From Robertmurraya korlensis NBRC 107688 (lineage in GTDB: Bacteria; Bacillota; Bacilli; Bacillales; Cytobacillaceae): a stretch of 64,000 nucleotides of DNA. Under the pieces are notes generated by a model. It saw only the letters and a program-made list of their open reading frames with translations, ran no database searches and was not told the DNA's origin. Every line of letters starts with the position of its first letter. The first letter of the stretch is position 1. The DNA lies in contig NZ_BCVH01000001.1 in NCBI RefSeq assembly GCF_001591645.1, positions 744,001 through 808,000 on the forward strand. The letters are read 5' to 3'. The translations under genes were made by a program, and so were the position numbers. Positions 1 through 7,848 of this stretch are shown piece by piece.

Positions 1-68
1 TATGACAAAAAACCTATGATACGATGAATTTGTCATGAACGACCAATTGATTTTAGGAGGAAGAAAAC

Positions 69-779
69 ATGATAAAGAAAAAAGTCATTCTTACAGTGGC
101 AGCTGCTGCAGCGTTAGCCGTAGCAAATCCAATGGGAGAAAAAGCTAGTGCTGCTGAAAGTACAACTACTGTTCAACAGAAAGTTTTTGTATATCAAGGC
201 TCTAACGTAAATGAATTAAATAGTTATCTTCAAAAGTATTTTGCTAATCTAGGAATCAAGTTCAATACGAATACAACAGCAAAGCCACAATCACAACAGC
301 CAACTCAACCAACCAATGAAACAACTACAACACAAACACCTGTTCAACAGCCAGCATCATCAACGGAACCGACAGAACCGGCTCAAACAACAATTAGCTC
401 ATTAAGTGCCTATGAGCAAAAAGTGGTCGAACTTACTAACCAAGAACGATCAAAATATGGTTTAGCAGCTTTAAAAGCAGATACAGCTTTAAGCAAAGTG
501 GCTCGTGAAAAATCACTTGATATGTCAAATAATGGATATTTCAGCCATGCAAGCCCAACGTACGGTTCACCTTTTGATATGATGAAGCAGTTTGGCATTT
601 CGTATCAATATGCTGGTGAAAACATTGCCATGGGACAACGCTCACCTGAAGAAGTGGTACAAGCATGGATGAATAGTGAAGGCCACCGTAAAAACATCCT
701 AAATGGGAACTTCAACTACATTGGTGTGGGTTATGTAGAATCAGGAAACTACTGGACACAAATGTTTATTGGTAAATAA
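69..779 (+). CDS. Secreted CAP-domain (SCP/PR1, YkwD-like) protein
   Basis: Secreted protein of 236 residues. An N-terminal signal peptide of about 28 residues (MIKKK, hydrophobic alanine-rich core, ASA-A cleavage site) is followed by a linker rich in Pro, Gln and Thr (about residues 70-108). The CAP domain fills residues 113-236, with the family motifs NQER, YFSHASP, GENIAMG, and the C-terminal GHRKNILN and YWTQMF. It resembles Bacillus YkwD; its biochemical role is not established. The start is fixed by the AGGAGG-type ribosome site 10 bases upstream. A second CAP protein with a different architecture lies at 18570-19700. A terminator follows immediately, so the gene is monocistronic at its 3' end. 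Confidence 0.9.
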   Translation: MIKKKVILTVAAAAALAVANPMGEKASAAESTTTVQQKVFVYQGSNVNELNSYLQKYFANLGIKFNTNTTAKPQSQQPTQPTNETTTTQTPVQQPASSTEPTEPAQTTISSLSAYEQKVVELTNQERSKYGLAALKADTALSKVAREKSLDMSNNGYFSHASPTYGSPFDMMKQFGISYQYAGENIAMGQRSPEEVVQAWMNSEGHRKNILNGNFNYIGVGYVESGNYWTQMFIGK

Positions 780-815
780 AAGGGAGCTTATCCAATTGGA
801 TACGCCCTTTTTATA
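778..815 (+). terminator. Rho-independent terminator after CAP gene
   Basis: Hairpin with arms AGGG and ATCCAATTGGAT core, closing on CCCTTTTT, directly after the stop codon. Confidence 0.8.
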
Positions 816-920
816 TTTTTCTAGAAACCCTTCAGTGACATAACATAGATTGTCCCAAACATACAATGAAAGCATTAGAAGCCTATTCAGACGAGTCGTC
901 ATTATTAGGAGGGTGATTAC

Positions 921-1346
921 ATGTTAAAGCATGTATGGAAGAGCTATCGAATAATTCAAGAGTTACTCAAAGAATTTCCGGTAAGTAATACCCCTGTTGA
1001 ACAACAGATGGCCCCTCTGCTTAATGGAGCAAATACCTTGCTATTTACGACTCTATCGACCTTACAACAATCAACCTTGGCGAAAAAGCAATTAAAATAC
1101 TCGTTGTCGGCCATTTATCAAAATGCTGAGGAAATGGAGCGCCTAACGCGCACTTGGGTACGAGTATCAACCTGGATGGACAGCGCAGACAGTGATGAAA
1201 TAGAGCACCGTAAGCAACTACTGTATCAATTACATGACCAATTAAAACAAATCGTCCCCTATATAGAAAATCTCTATGGAATGGAGGAAACCCTCACAAT
1301 CGTTCCTGCGTTATACCGGACGAAGAAGGGAATGGTATCTAGTTAG
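921..1346 (+). CDS. Hypothetical helical protein, 141 aa
   Basis: I do not recognise this protein. It is predicted soluble and almost entirely alpha-helical by composition, with no signal peptide, membrane segment or cysteine motif. The start ATG is preceded by AGGAGGGTGATTAC, a strong ribosome site. It stands alone between the CAP gene terminator and a tandem repeat array that begins only 16 bases after its stop codon, so the array would be the 3' untranslated region of its message. Coding is supported by the ribosome site and normal codon use; function is unknown. Confidence 0.75.
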   Translation: MLKHVWKSYRIIQELLKEFPVSNTPVEQQMAPLLNGANTLLFTTLSTLQQSTLAKKQLKYSLSAIYQNAEEMERLTRTWVRVSTWMDSADSDEIEHRKQLLYQLHDQLKQIVPYIENLYGMEETLTIVPALYRTKKGMVSS

Positions 1347-1361
1347 GGATGTGGTATAGGT

Positions 1362-1735
1362 GAAGAACGTTACGAAGCTTCAAAAGCTCCAAAATGATGT
1401 TCATGAGCCGGATGAAGGACGTTACGCAGGTTCAAAAGCTTCGAAATGACGTTCATGAGGTGGATGAAGGACGTTACGCAGGTTCAAAAGCTCCAAAATG
1501 ATGTTCATGAGCCGGATGAAGGACGTTACACAGTTTCAAAAGCTCCGAAATGATGTTCATAACCAAAATAAAGACTTCTAACCTAAATCAGCCACCGTAG
1601 ATATGGTCTTCATTCCTCCGATGAAGACCTTTTTCTGTAAACAGAACTCTGGTAATGGTCTTCATTCCATTAATGAAGAACGTTTGAAATCATAAAACAA
1701 ACTAATAGTCTTGATCGCCCGAATGAAGATATCCA
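1362..1735 (+). repeat. 52-bp tandem repeat array A with internal dyads
   Basis: Four well-conserved 52-bp units start at 1362, 1414, 1466 and 1518 (GAAGGACGTTACGCAGG core). About three diverged units follow in near-perfect phase, with TTCAT elements near 1609, 1661 and 1711. Each unit carries a dyad around TTCAT-N7-ATGAA. The best is GGTCTTCAT-N7-ATGAAGACC at 1605-1629. The array accounts for most of the gene-free stretch 1347-1852; no convincing ORF is seen in it. Confidence 0.85.
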
Positions 1736-1852
1736 CTCAGTTACTCGTTAAAACTTCTGGTCGTCAGGAATCCCTATCCCAACAACAACACGATGATTCC
1801 TATATAATGATAGGGAATACTGTTTCAATACCAAAAGGAAGTGATCCAATCT

Positions 1853-2743
1853 ATGAATCCCATTCTATACGGATGCCTTGTGATCATCACCACCTTTCTT
1901 ATGGGCTCCTCTTTTACGGTGGGGAAAATTGGGCTTGACTATGTATCTCCACTCTTGTTAGTAGGTCTCCGGTTTACGATTGCAGGCATCATCATGGCAT
2001 TAATCGTGATAAAGAAACCACTTCCTCGCAAAGCTCTCGACTGGGGCCGAATGATTCTAGTCGGTCTTTTTCAGACAGCTGGGGTTATGGGGTGTATTTT
2101 CCTAAGCTTGCGAACAATCACAGCTGGAGAATCATCCATCCTAACCTTTAGCAATCCGCTAATGGTAGTCCTTTTAAGCACTCTTTTCTTAGGTGCAAGA
2201 TACCGACTCTTACAGTGGATTGGGGTGATTTTAGGGTTCACCGGTGTGTTCCTTACACTTGGCTTTCATCTTCAACTACAAGAGGGAACCATACTGGGGC
2301 TTGGTGCGGCCATTTCGTGGTCAATAGCTACCGTCCTAATCAAAGCCTGGAGGCAACGTTTTAATGTCTGGGTGCTAACTGCCTATCAAATGCTGTTTGG
2401 AGGAATTCTCCTTTTAATCATGGGAGTAACAATGGAAACCCCTAAACTAATCCTCCATCCAACATCCGTATTTATCATCCTCTGGTTAGCAATCATGGCA
2501 TCGATCGTCCAATTTGCAGTCTGGTTTTACCTGTTAAATGAGAGCGATCCAGGCAAGACGAGTGCGTTTCTATTTTTAGCTCCGTTTTTTGGAGTGCTGT
2601 CAGGCTGGGTGTTGTTGGACGAAGTGGTGGAATGGTACGTGTACATCGGAGGCTGTTTTATTTTATTAGGAATTTTCTTTGTGAATTGGACCTTTCAGCC
2701 GAAGGAATACCCCAGTTCTCAAAATAATTACCAAGGGACTTGA
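1853..2743 (+). CDS. EamA/DMT-family permease
   Basis: Drug/metabolite transporter of the EamA (10-TMS) family, 296 residues from the chosen start. Two homologous halves are visible: residues near 5-135, and about 148-285 beginning GLGAAISWSIATVLIKAW. The sequence has about ten hydrophobic helices and a short polar tail. The substrate cannot be inferred. I chose ATG 1853 because AAAGGAAGTG lies about 9 bases upstream; the in-frame GTG at 1841 overlaps that ribosome site. The gene is single, with a terminator after it, and sits downstream of repeat array A. Confidence 0.88.
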   Translation: MNPILYGCLVIITTFLMGSSFTVGKIGLDYVSPLLLVGLRFTIAGIIMALIVIKKPLPRKALDWGRMILVGLFQTAGVMGCIFLSLRTITAGESSILTFSNPLMVVLLSTLFLGARYRLLQWIGVILGFTGVFLTLGFHLQLQEGTILGLGAAISWSIATVLIKAWRQRFNVWVLTAYQMLFGGILLLIMGVTMETPKLILHPTSVFIILWLAIMASIVQFAVWFYLLNESDPGKTSAFLFLAPFFGVLSGWVLLDEVVEWYVYIGGCFILLGIFFVNWTFQPKEYPSSQNNYQGT

Positions 2744-2771
2744 CCAATAAAAGGTTAGGTCTTTCTTTTTT
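2737..2771 (+). terminator. Terminator after EamA permease
   Basis: Nine-pair stem GACTTGACC / GGTTAGGTC (two G-U pairs), 7-base loop, then a run of T; the left arm overlaps the stop codon region. Confidence 0.8.
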
Positions 2772-2858
2772 ACATGTAGAAAGATGCCTCGCATATATAT
2801 GAAACTGTGAGACTTAGAACGGAACACAGGAGGCGATGGATTTGGGATAATTTCAGTT

Positions 2859-3770
2859 ATGAATTATAAGGGTGGAGTGGGGAAAACAACCGTTACGTCA
2901 AATGTTGCAGCGGAATTAGCGAACCAGGGCAAGAAAGTGCTCCTCATTGATTTAGATCCTCAAGCCAATCTTACTCTTTCCTTTGTAAGCTTTGAAGAAT
3001 GGCGAAATCTAGATCAACAGAAACGAACAATCAAGGACTGGTACGATGAATTTTTAGATCATAACACAAATGCACCCCTAAAAAATTCTATTATTACTCC
3101 TTATCAAGTGAATAACCGGCTTCATTCATTATTTAATCCCGATGGAAAAATTGATCTGATTTGTTCTCATTTAGAGTTGATTCATGTGGATATGGAGCTT
3201 TCTAGCAGGCTAGGGGGTCCGACAGACCGAGCGATTCGGGGGAATTATTTACGTGTGTTATCTCTTTTAAAAAGAAATTTGGATTCTCTTAGAGAGGAGT
3301 ATGATGTGATTCTTATCGATTGTCCACCGAATTTTAATATCGTTACTCAAAACGCTATGGTGGCGAGCGATTATTACATAGTCCCTGCCAAGGCAGACTA
3401 TCTATCCACTCTTGGGATTCATACTCTTATTCGACATATCCATATTTTAAAAGATAAATATAATCATCATCTTCGTCAAGGTGACGCTAACCGGTTGACT
3501 GAGATTTCTCCTGAGATGCTCGGGGTGGTTTTTACGATGATATCTACGAATGGGAAAAAGCCAATTACCATTCAACAAGAATACATGAGACAAGTGAGAA
3601 ATGATTTTCATATTTTCTCCTCCTATCTACGCGAAAATAAAACACTATATGCGGATGCTCCTGAGTCAGGAATTCCAGTAGTTTTAAAAAAGGTAACAAA
3701 GCAACAAGAAGAGATTATTAAAGAGATTCAACATCTTGCAGAAGAAATACTGCAGCTGGCACATTTATAG
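2859..3770 (+). CDS. ParA/Soj-like partition ATPase, N-terminus out of frame
   Basis: ParA/MinD-family ATPase, 303 residues from the first in-frame ATG. The deviant Walker A KGGVGKTT is at residues 4-11, LIDLDPQANLT is the A' region and VILIDCPPN is Walker B. Family proteins normally have a first beta strand (such as IISVxNYKGG) before the P-loop, and this strand is encoded in frame upstream (GIISV) but without a start codon. A TTG at 2842, 8 bases after AGGAGG, would be the natural start but is out of frame and hits TAA after two codons. One extra A near 2847 would give an intact N-terminus. The partner gene starts 10 bases after the stop. Partition role is inferred from family. Confidence 0.82.
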   Translation: MNYKGGVGKTTVTSNVAAELANQGKKVLLIDLDPQANLTLSFVSFEEWRNLDQQKRTIKDWYDEFLDHNTNAPLKNSIITPYQVNNRLHSLFNPDGKIDLICSHLELIHVDMELSSRLGGPTDRAIRGNYLRVLSLLKRNLDSLREEYDVILIDCPPNFNIVTQNAMVASDYYIVPAKADYLSTLGIHTLIRHIHILKDKYNHHLRQGDANRLTEISPEMLGVVFTMISTNGKKPITIQQEYMRQVRNDFHIFSSYLRENKTLYADAPESGIPVVLKKVTKQQEEIIKEIQHLAEEILQLAHL

Positions 3771-3780
3771 GAGGGGGAAC

Positions 3781-4344
3781 ATGTCAAAAAAGAGAGCTGA
3801 GGCCATTATACAGGTGATGTTGGATACCTTTAAACATTTGTCAGAAGAACAGGTAGATAAATTACTTACGGGTAGCGCTAGCCTTCAATATAAGGATATA
3901 TCCCCACAAAGCCATCCGTATGAAGACATTAAAGAAGACATAAATAAGACCAAGGATGTAAAAGGGGTCGAGAAGGTTTTAAAATCACACACAAAAAAAT
4001 CCCTATTATCACTATGTAACTATTTTCAAATTGAGACGAAATCTAGTGATACAAAAAACATTCTATATGAAAAAATAGCCTGTCATTTTGGGAAAGAAGT
4101 CCAAACAGAGACAAATGAATTCGAACAAATTCAACATCAGCTTGAGAAAATGGAAGACGTCCAGATTGGAAAATCATTTATTACAAACCATGAGACACTC
4201 AAAACAAAGGTGAACTTAATCAAATTAGCCAGGACTTTAAATGTTTATGTAAACCCAAAACAAAAAAAAGAAGAGATCCAGTCAAGAATTGTAGAATCCA
4301 TTGTTGGTGCCAGGCTAAGAGGGAAGGGAATCAGAGAAAGATAA
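3781..4344 (+). CDS. ParA-linked hypothetical protein with SAP/Rho-N-like helical segments
   Basis: A protein of 187 residues, basic and helical, not recognised as a known ParB. Two segments look alike and resemble helix-extended-helix (SAP or Rho-N type) nucleic-acid-binding folds: about residues 76-102 (SLLSLCNYFQIETKS...) and 143-176 (LIKLARTLNVYVNPKQK...). The C-terminus is arginine-rich (ARLRGKGIRER). The start ATG at 3781 has AGGAGGGGGAAC upstream; the longer upstream reading overlaps parA. Tight coupling to the ParA-like gene suggests a ParB-like or DNA-anchoring partner, which is inference only. A terminator follows. Confidence 0.7.
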   Translation: MSKKRAEAIIQVMLDTFKHLSEEQVDKLLTGSASLQYKDISPQSHPYEDIKEDINKTKDVKGVEKVLKSHTKKSLLSLCNYFQIETKSSDTKNILYEKIACHFGKEVQTETNEFEQIQHQLEKMEDVQIGKSFITNHETLKTKVNLIKLARTLNVYVNPKQKKEEIQSRIVESIVGARLRGKGIRER

Positions 4345-4352
4345 CATAAAAA

Positions 4353-4379
4353 GAGCTGGATCATTTAGCTGTCCAGCTC
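4353..4379. terminator. Shared convergent terminator
   Basis: Perfect stem GAGCTGGA / TCCAGCTC between the parA-linked gene (+) and the SMR operon (-). Confidence 0.75.
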
Positions 4380-4390
4380 CATACTTGTTT

Positions 4391-4696
4391 TCATTTGTTC
4401 ATGAACGACTTCATAATAAAAACGATCCCTACTAACATAAGAATGGTGAGAACTTCACCCCAAAAGACGACACCAATTAAAGCCGTTAAAGCGGTCCCAA
4501 CACCGGACCAAATCGCATAGGCCAAGCTGAGTGGAATCGTTTTTAAAGACAAGGATAAAAAGTAGAATGCTAGACCGTATCCAACAGCGACGCCAAGGGA
4601 AGGGAGTAAGACGGTCATCCCATCTGACAACTTCAACAAGGAGGTAGCTACTAACTCAGAAATAATGGATATGGTTAAAAACAGATAGCCTTTCAT
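4391..4696 (-). CDS. SMR-family multidrug efflux subunit 2
   Basis: Small multidrug resistance protein of 101 residues with four membrane helices and the family glutamate in helix 1 (ISIISELVATSLLKLSDG). The motif LAYAIWSGVGTALTALIG lies in helix 3. It pairs with the SMR gene just upstream, whose stop overlaps this ATG by four bases (ATGA), the arrangement of Bacillus heteromeric pairs such as EbrAB, YkkCD and YvdRS. Export of cationic compounds by proton exchange is the family function. A longer reading into the neighbour has no ribosome site; AGGAGGTGGTC before 4696 fixes the start. Confidence 0.88.
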   Translation of the reverse strand: MKGYLFLTISIISELVATSLLKLSDGMTVLLPSLGVAVGYGLAFYFLSLSLKTIPLSLAYAIWSGVGTALTALIGVVFWGEVLTILMLVGIVFIMKSFMNK

Positions 4697-5019
4697 GAAT
4701 GACCACCTCCTATATTTAATAAAATAACCCCACCAATTATGAGCACCAATCCCCATAATTTTTTCATATTAAAATGTTCCTTGTAAATAAAGACTCCAAC
4801 TAGTGCGGTAAGTGCGGTGCCTAATCCGGCCCAAATGGCGTAAGCAACTCCCAGAGATAAGGTCTGAAGAGAAAGGGATAAGCAATAAAACGCTAATCCA
4901 TACCCAATGACTAACCCCATCGTTGGGAGGAGTTTTTTAAATCCATTGGTTGCTTTTAGCATAGAGCTACCAAACACTTCACAGACAATGGAGAAGATCA
5001 AAAGAACATAAGCATTCAT
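4693..5019 (-). CDS. SMR-family multidrug efflux subunit 1
   Basis: Small multidrug resistance protein of 108 residues with four membrane helices. The essential glutamate is in helix 1 (FSIVCEVFGSSMLK) and VAYAIWAGLGTALTALVG in helix 3. It is translated right after the TetR gene (5 bases between stop and start; the ribosome site lies within the end of the TetR gene) and overlaps its SMR partner by four bases. The three genes form one operon resembling B. subtilis yvdT-yvdS-yvdR. Its expression should be controlled by the TetR protein through the dyad at 5613-5626. Confidence 0.88.
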   Translation of the reverse strand: MNAYVLLIFSIVCEVFGSSMLKATNGFKKLLPTMGLVIGYGLAFYCLSLSLQTLSLGVAYAIWAGLGTALTALVGVFIYKEHFNMKKLWGLVLIIGGVILLNIGGGHS

Positions 5020-5024
5020 AGAGG

Positions 5025-5573
5025 TTACTCCTTCTTTTCCGTCATCGCAAATAATTGCTGAAACACTTCATCTTGTCGCTCTTTTTCTAAGGGGGCAATG
5101 TTTAACATTTTCGAGTAGTAAAGGCCATCTAATGCCAAGCGCACAATGGTTGCTGTCACCGGATGGATGCCGTCTTTTTCTAATTTCGTAAGAATGGATT
5201 GATAACCTTTTGAAATGTCCTTAGATAAATCGGGATCTAGGTAAGAGGCAGCAAAGATCCCGACATTCAACTCTGCATTTTGCTCTAAATCCGTTTTCGA
5301 TGCTTCGATTAACGCGCGAGTCCATTTCCCAGATTCCTGTGTGTCTTTTTCAGCAATTTGATCAAAATTTACATAAAGCTCCTCGAATATAAATTGGGCC
5401 AAACCTTTTATCAAACTATCTTTATTCGGGAAGTGGTATAACAATCCGCCCTTACTAATGCCTGCTTGTTTTGCCACGGCGTCTAACGTTAATGCATGAA
5501 AATCATTCTCTAGTATGATTTGTATAGCTGTTTGCAAGATCAATCGGCGTTTCTGACTCGCTTTTGATTCCAT
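5025..5573 (-). CDS. TetR-family repressor of the SMR operon
   Basis: TetR-type regulator of 182 residues. The N-terminal helix-turn-helix occupies about residues 8-55 (LTLDAVAKQAGISKGGLLYHFPNKDSLIKG, typical signature), followed by a helical ligand-binding domain. It is the first gene of a three-gene operon with two SMR subunits, so it probably represses its own operon and responds to an exported compound. The ribosome site AAGGAG precedes ATG 5573. A near-perfect operator lies in the promoter spacer (see 5608-5637). Similar to YvdT by context. Confidence 0.88.
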   Translation of the reverse strand: MESKASQKRRLILQTAIQIILENDFHALTLDAVAKQAGISKGGLLYHFPNKDSLIKGLAQFIFEELYVNFDQIAEKDTQESGKWTRALIEASKTDLEQNAELNVGIFAASYLDPDLSKDISKGYQSILTKLEKDGIHPVTATIVRLALDGLYYSKMLNIAPLEKERQDEVFQQLFAMTEKKE

Positions 5574-5607
5574 GGTTCAATCTCCTTGCTTACATTTGAA
5601 TATATTT

Positions 5608-5637
5608 ATTGTACCGTCTGGACGGTTTTATTGTCAA
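5608..5637 (-). promoter_or_regulatory. SMR operon promoter with TetR operator in spacer
   Basis: On the minus strand TTGACA (5637-5632) and TACAAT (5613-5608) are separated by 18 bases. The spacer holds the perfect dyad ACCGTC-N2-GACGGT (5613-5626). Position and symmetry fit autorepression by the TetR protein. Confidence 0.8.
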
Positions 5638-5660
5638 AGGGATATTTTTTAGACGGGAAA

Positions 5661-5688
5661 AACCACCAAACATTTTTGTTTGGTGGTT
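5661..5688 (-). terminator. Terminator of the nucleotidyltransferase-like gene
   Basis: Twelve-pair stem AACCACCAAACA / TGTTTGGTGGTT followed on the minus strand by TTTTT; it overlaps the stop codon of the gene at 5687. Confidence 0.8.
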
Positions 5689-6157
5689 AATTCAAAATTT
5701 TTTCTAATATTTCTATTTTCTTCAGATCTTTATTATTGTTTTTCGTTCTCCGGTAACTGTCCTTGACAGATTGCTTATATACCAGTAAGTACTCTTCCTC
5801 TGATAATAATTTATAGCTCACATTCTGGTCTGTGATTATTTCTAATTTATTATAATGAATACGGGCGAAGGGGAGAAGATGCTCTTCAAAGGCGAAGCCA
5901 ATCTCAATGTCTGACTTTTTGAATTTATGTTCATGTAAATCGATTTGCGTATAACCCAGTTTCTCCATTGTCTCCATTAAAAGAGGCCAATTTTCATCAA
6001 GAAACCTCTTAGGAACCAAAATATCTATATCTTGTGGAGAAAAGTCAATCCCAGTTACGATTTCAAGACCTAATGATCCGTACAATACAGGTACGATATT
6101 CAAGCCTTTGTTTAATTTTTTACTGACTAGAAGAAACTCTTCGTATTTCCTATTCAA
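5687..6157 (-). CDS. Nucleotidyltransferase-like protein
   Basis: A protein of 156 residues with a putative nucleotidyltransferase-fold core. The sequence VLYGSLGLEIVTG followed by PQDIDILVPKRFL gives the G-S and DxD pattern (Asp near residue 43 and 45). Later FKKSDIEIGFAF could supply the third acidic residue. No other domain is visible. Proteins of this type include aminoglycoside-nucleotidyltransferase-like and toxin-like enzymes; the substrate is unknown. It lies one base downstream of the esterase gene stop and shares its orientation, suggesting co-transcription. Confidence 0.65.
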   Translation of the reverse strand: MNRKYEEFLLVSKKLNKGLNIVPVLYGSLGLEIVTGIDFSPQDIDILVPKRFLDENWPLLMETMEKLGYTQIDLHEHKFKKSDIEIGFAFEEHLLPFARIHYNKLEIITDQNVSYKLLSEEEYLLVYKQSVKDSYRRTKNNNKDLKKIEILEKILN

Positions 6158-6158
6158 T

Positions 6159-6929
6159 CTAATTTTCCCCCATTAAATAAGAGATAAATGCGGGAACACG
6201 TTTTTTAAACGTTGTGTAGTTATGAATAGCACCGTCTAAGGTTTGGAAGATTGTCTGATTATTTTTCTCCTTTAGAATTTCATAGATTTCTAGATTTGAT
6301 TGTAAAAATTGCTTGCTTAACACCTCATTATTCACAGCTTCATTTGTTCCACAATCTAAATATATTTTTTCCAGTCTAGCAAGATCGGATGCTTGTACAA
6401 GCTTTCTTAGTTCTTCTTGATTTCGATAGAAAGCAGAAGACAATCCAGCAACTCTCGTAAAGATGTGGGGATACGCGCAAGCTGTATAGACAGTAATCAA
6501 GGCTCCAAGCGAAATCCCAGCCATATAGGTTTGATTGTCTATGGTTCGGAAATTGGTATCAATGTAAGGCTTCAGAGTTTCAACGATAAAGTCTACATAC
6601 TGTTTCCCTTTGCCACCAGATGGACTTTTTACACCCAATAACTTTTCACTAAAGTCACCATTGGTCCAAGGGCAATATTCATTTATTCGCTCGTCTCCAG
6701 TGGTATTTTGATCAATAGCTACAACAATCAGTTCCATTTTTTCTTGTTCCAAATAGGTATGTAAATCAAGGGAAACGCCACCTATCGCCTCGTCATTTCC
6801 AAAGACATTCTGGCCATCGTGCATATAAAGAACGGGATATCTCTTCGTTGTCTCAGCATAATTAGAAGGTAAGTACAAACGTATTTTTCTTTCCTGGCCA
6901 AATAAGGGGAGTGTAACTATTTTTATCAT
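6159..6929 (-). CDS. Alpha/beta-hydrolase, putative esterase (YbbA/Fes-like)
   Basis: Putative serine esterase of 256 residues, esterase D / enterochelin-esterase-like fold. Visible: VLYMHDGQNVFG (oxyanion region), the nucleophile elbow GISLG, an acidic LDCGTNE segment and a late histidine in GAIHNYTTFKKR, which complete a Ser-Asp-His triad. No signal peptide. I prefer ATG 6929 because AAAGGA lies 11 bases upstream; the ATG at 6938 would be only two bases from it. It appears to form an operon with the nucleotidyltransferase-like gene. Substrate unknown. Confidence 0.8.
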   Translation of the reverse strand: MIKIVTLPLFGQERKIRLYLPSNYAETTKRYPVLYMHDGQNVFGNDEAIGGVSLDLHTYLEQEKMELIVVAIDQNTTGDERINEYCPWTNGDFSEKLLGVKSPSGGKGKQYVDFIVETLKPYIDTNFRTIDNQTYMAGISLGALITVYTACAYPHIFTRVAGLSSAFYRNQEELRKLVQASDLARLEKIYLDCGTNEAVNNEVLSKQFLQSNLEIYEILKEKNNQTIFQTLDGAIHNYTTFKKRVPAFISYLMGEN

Positions 6930-6983
6930 GAACCACATAATCCTTTTCTGATTTTCTTATATTTTACTAAAAGAAAGATAAAA

Positions 6984-7017
6984 AGACACCAAAACCTTTT
7001 GATCAGGTTTGGTGTCT
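6984..7017 (-). terminator. Terminator of nitroreductase gene
   Basis: Stem AGACACCAAAACC / GGTTTGGTGTCT, T-rich on the minus-strand side. Confidence 0.8.
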
Positions 7018-7023
7018 CTGTGA

Positions 7024-7650
7024 TTACTTCCAAGTAGTAACGGTCTCCACTGGCAAACGATAAGAAGGGCGACCTTCCACGGCTGCTTTTCCGATTGAAA
7101 TAAGCATTACTGGAACATAGCGCTCTTTATCTAAACCGAATGCTTCCGCAATCAATTCTCTATCGAATCCACCGATTGGGTTTGTATCGTATCCGTGTGC
7201 ACGGGCAACGAGCATAATTTGCATGGACACAAGGCTCGCATCAATCAAAACCAATTCTTTCATGGACTGGTCTGGCATGTTTTTGTAAAGAGGAGCGTAC
7301 ATAGACAAAAGCTTCTCTTTGACATCTTCCGGCATAAATCCATGTTCCACTTGTTTTCCGTAAATTTCTTCTGCATACTCAATACTATTCATATCCCCGA
7401 ATACGGCGATTACTGCAGCAGAAGTTGTTACTTGTGAGGAATTAAACTGTGCAAGCTTCAACATTTGTTCTTTTCCCTCAGGAGTATCAACTACCACAAA
7501 TCTCCATGGTTGCATATTGATTGAAGATGGTGCTGTAGTTGCTGCTGTTAAAATTTCTGTCATTTCTTCACGGCTTATCTTTACGTTAGGGTCATAGGTT
7601 TTCACAGAACGGCGGCCGTGTAAAATTTCCTTAAAATCCGTATGTTTCAT
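7024..7650 (-). CDS. ydgI: NAD(P)H nitroreductase, YdgI-like
   Basis: FMN-dependent nitroreductase family protein of 208 residues. The FMN-binding start GRRSVKTYDPNVKIS, the TTAPSSINMQPWRF segment and the C-terminal ARAHGYDTNPIGGFD are conserved. It matches what I remember of B. subtilis YdgI closely in sequence and length. Expected activity is reduction of nitro, quinone or similar compounds with NAD(P)H. It is single, with its own terminator, and is transcribed away from the AlkD-like gene. A ribosome site AAAGGAAAG precedes the ATG. Confidence 0.88.
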   Translation of the reverse strand: MKHTDFKEILHGRRSVKTYDPNVKISREEMTEILTAATTAPSSINMQPWRFVVVDTPEGKEQMLKLAQFNSSQVTTSAAVIAVFGDMNSIEYAEEIYGKQVEHGFMPEDVKEKLLSMYAPLYKNMPDQSMKELVLIDASLVSMQIMLVARAHGYDTNPIGGFDRELIAEAFGLDKERYVPVMLISIGKAAVEGRPSYRLPVETVTTWK

Positions 7651-7848
7651 GATGTGATCACTTTCCTTTTTTGTTTAGTATTCCAAAAACTCCGACGAGT
7701 ATCATTTTCGTTAGAATTTAACTAGTAATTAATATAATACAAATATAGTTTGAACTCAAGATATATGCTTAAAGAGAGGATTCCATCATTTCATGTGGAA
7801 ATAAGTATTATCTATAATGTGTAATGACAAATTAGAGGAGTTGAAAAG

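Noticed and set aside
1362-1735. CRISPR array
   Set aside because: Units are 52 bp with near-identical sequence throughout and no variable spacers; no cas genes in the window. The same holds for the arrays at 50079 and 59056.
1711-1938. 75-codon ORF over the end of array A and the permease start
   Set aside because: Overlaps the EamA coding start in another frame and has no ribosome site.
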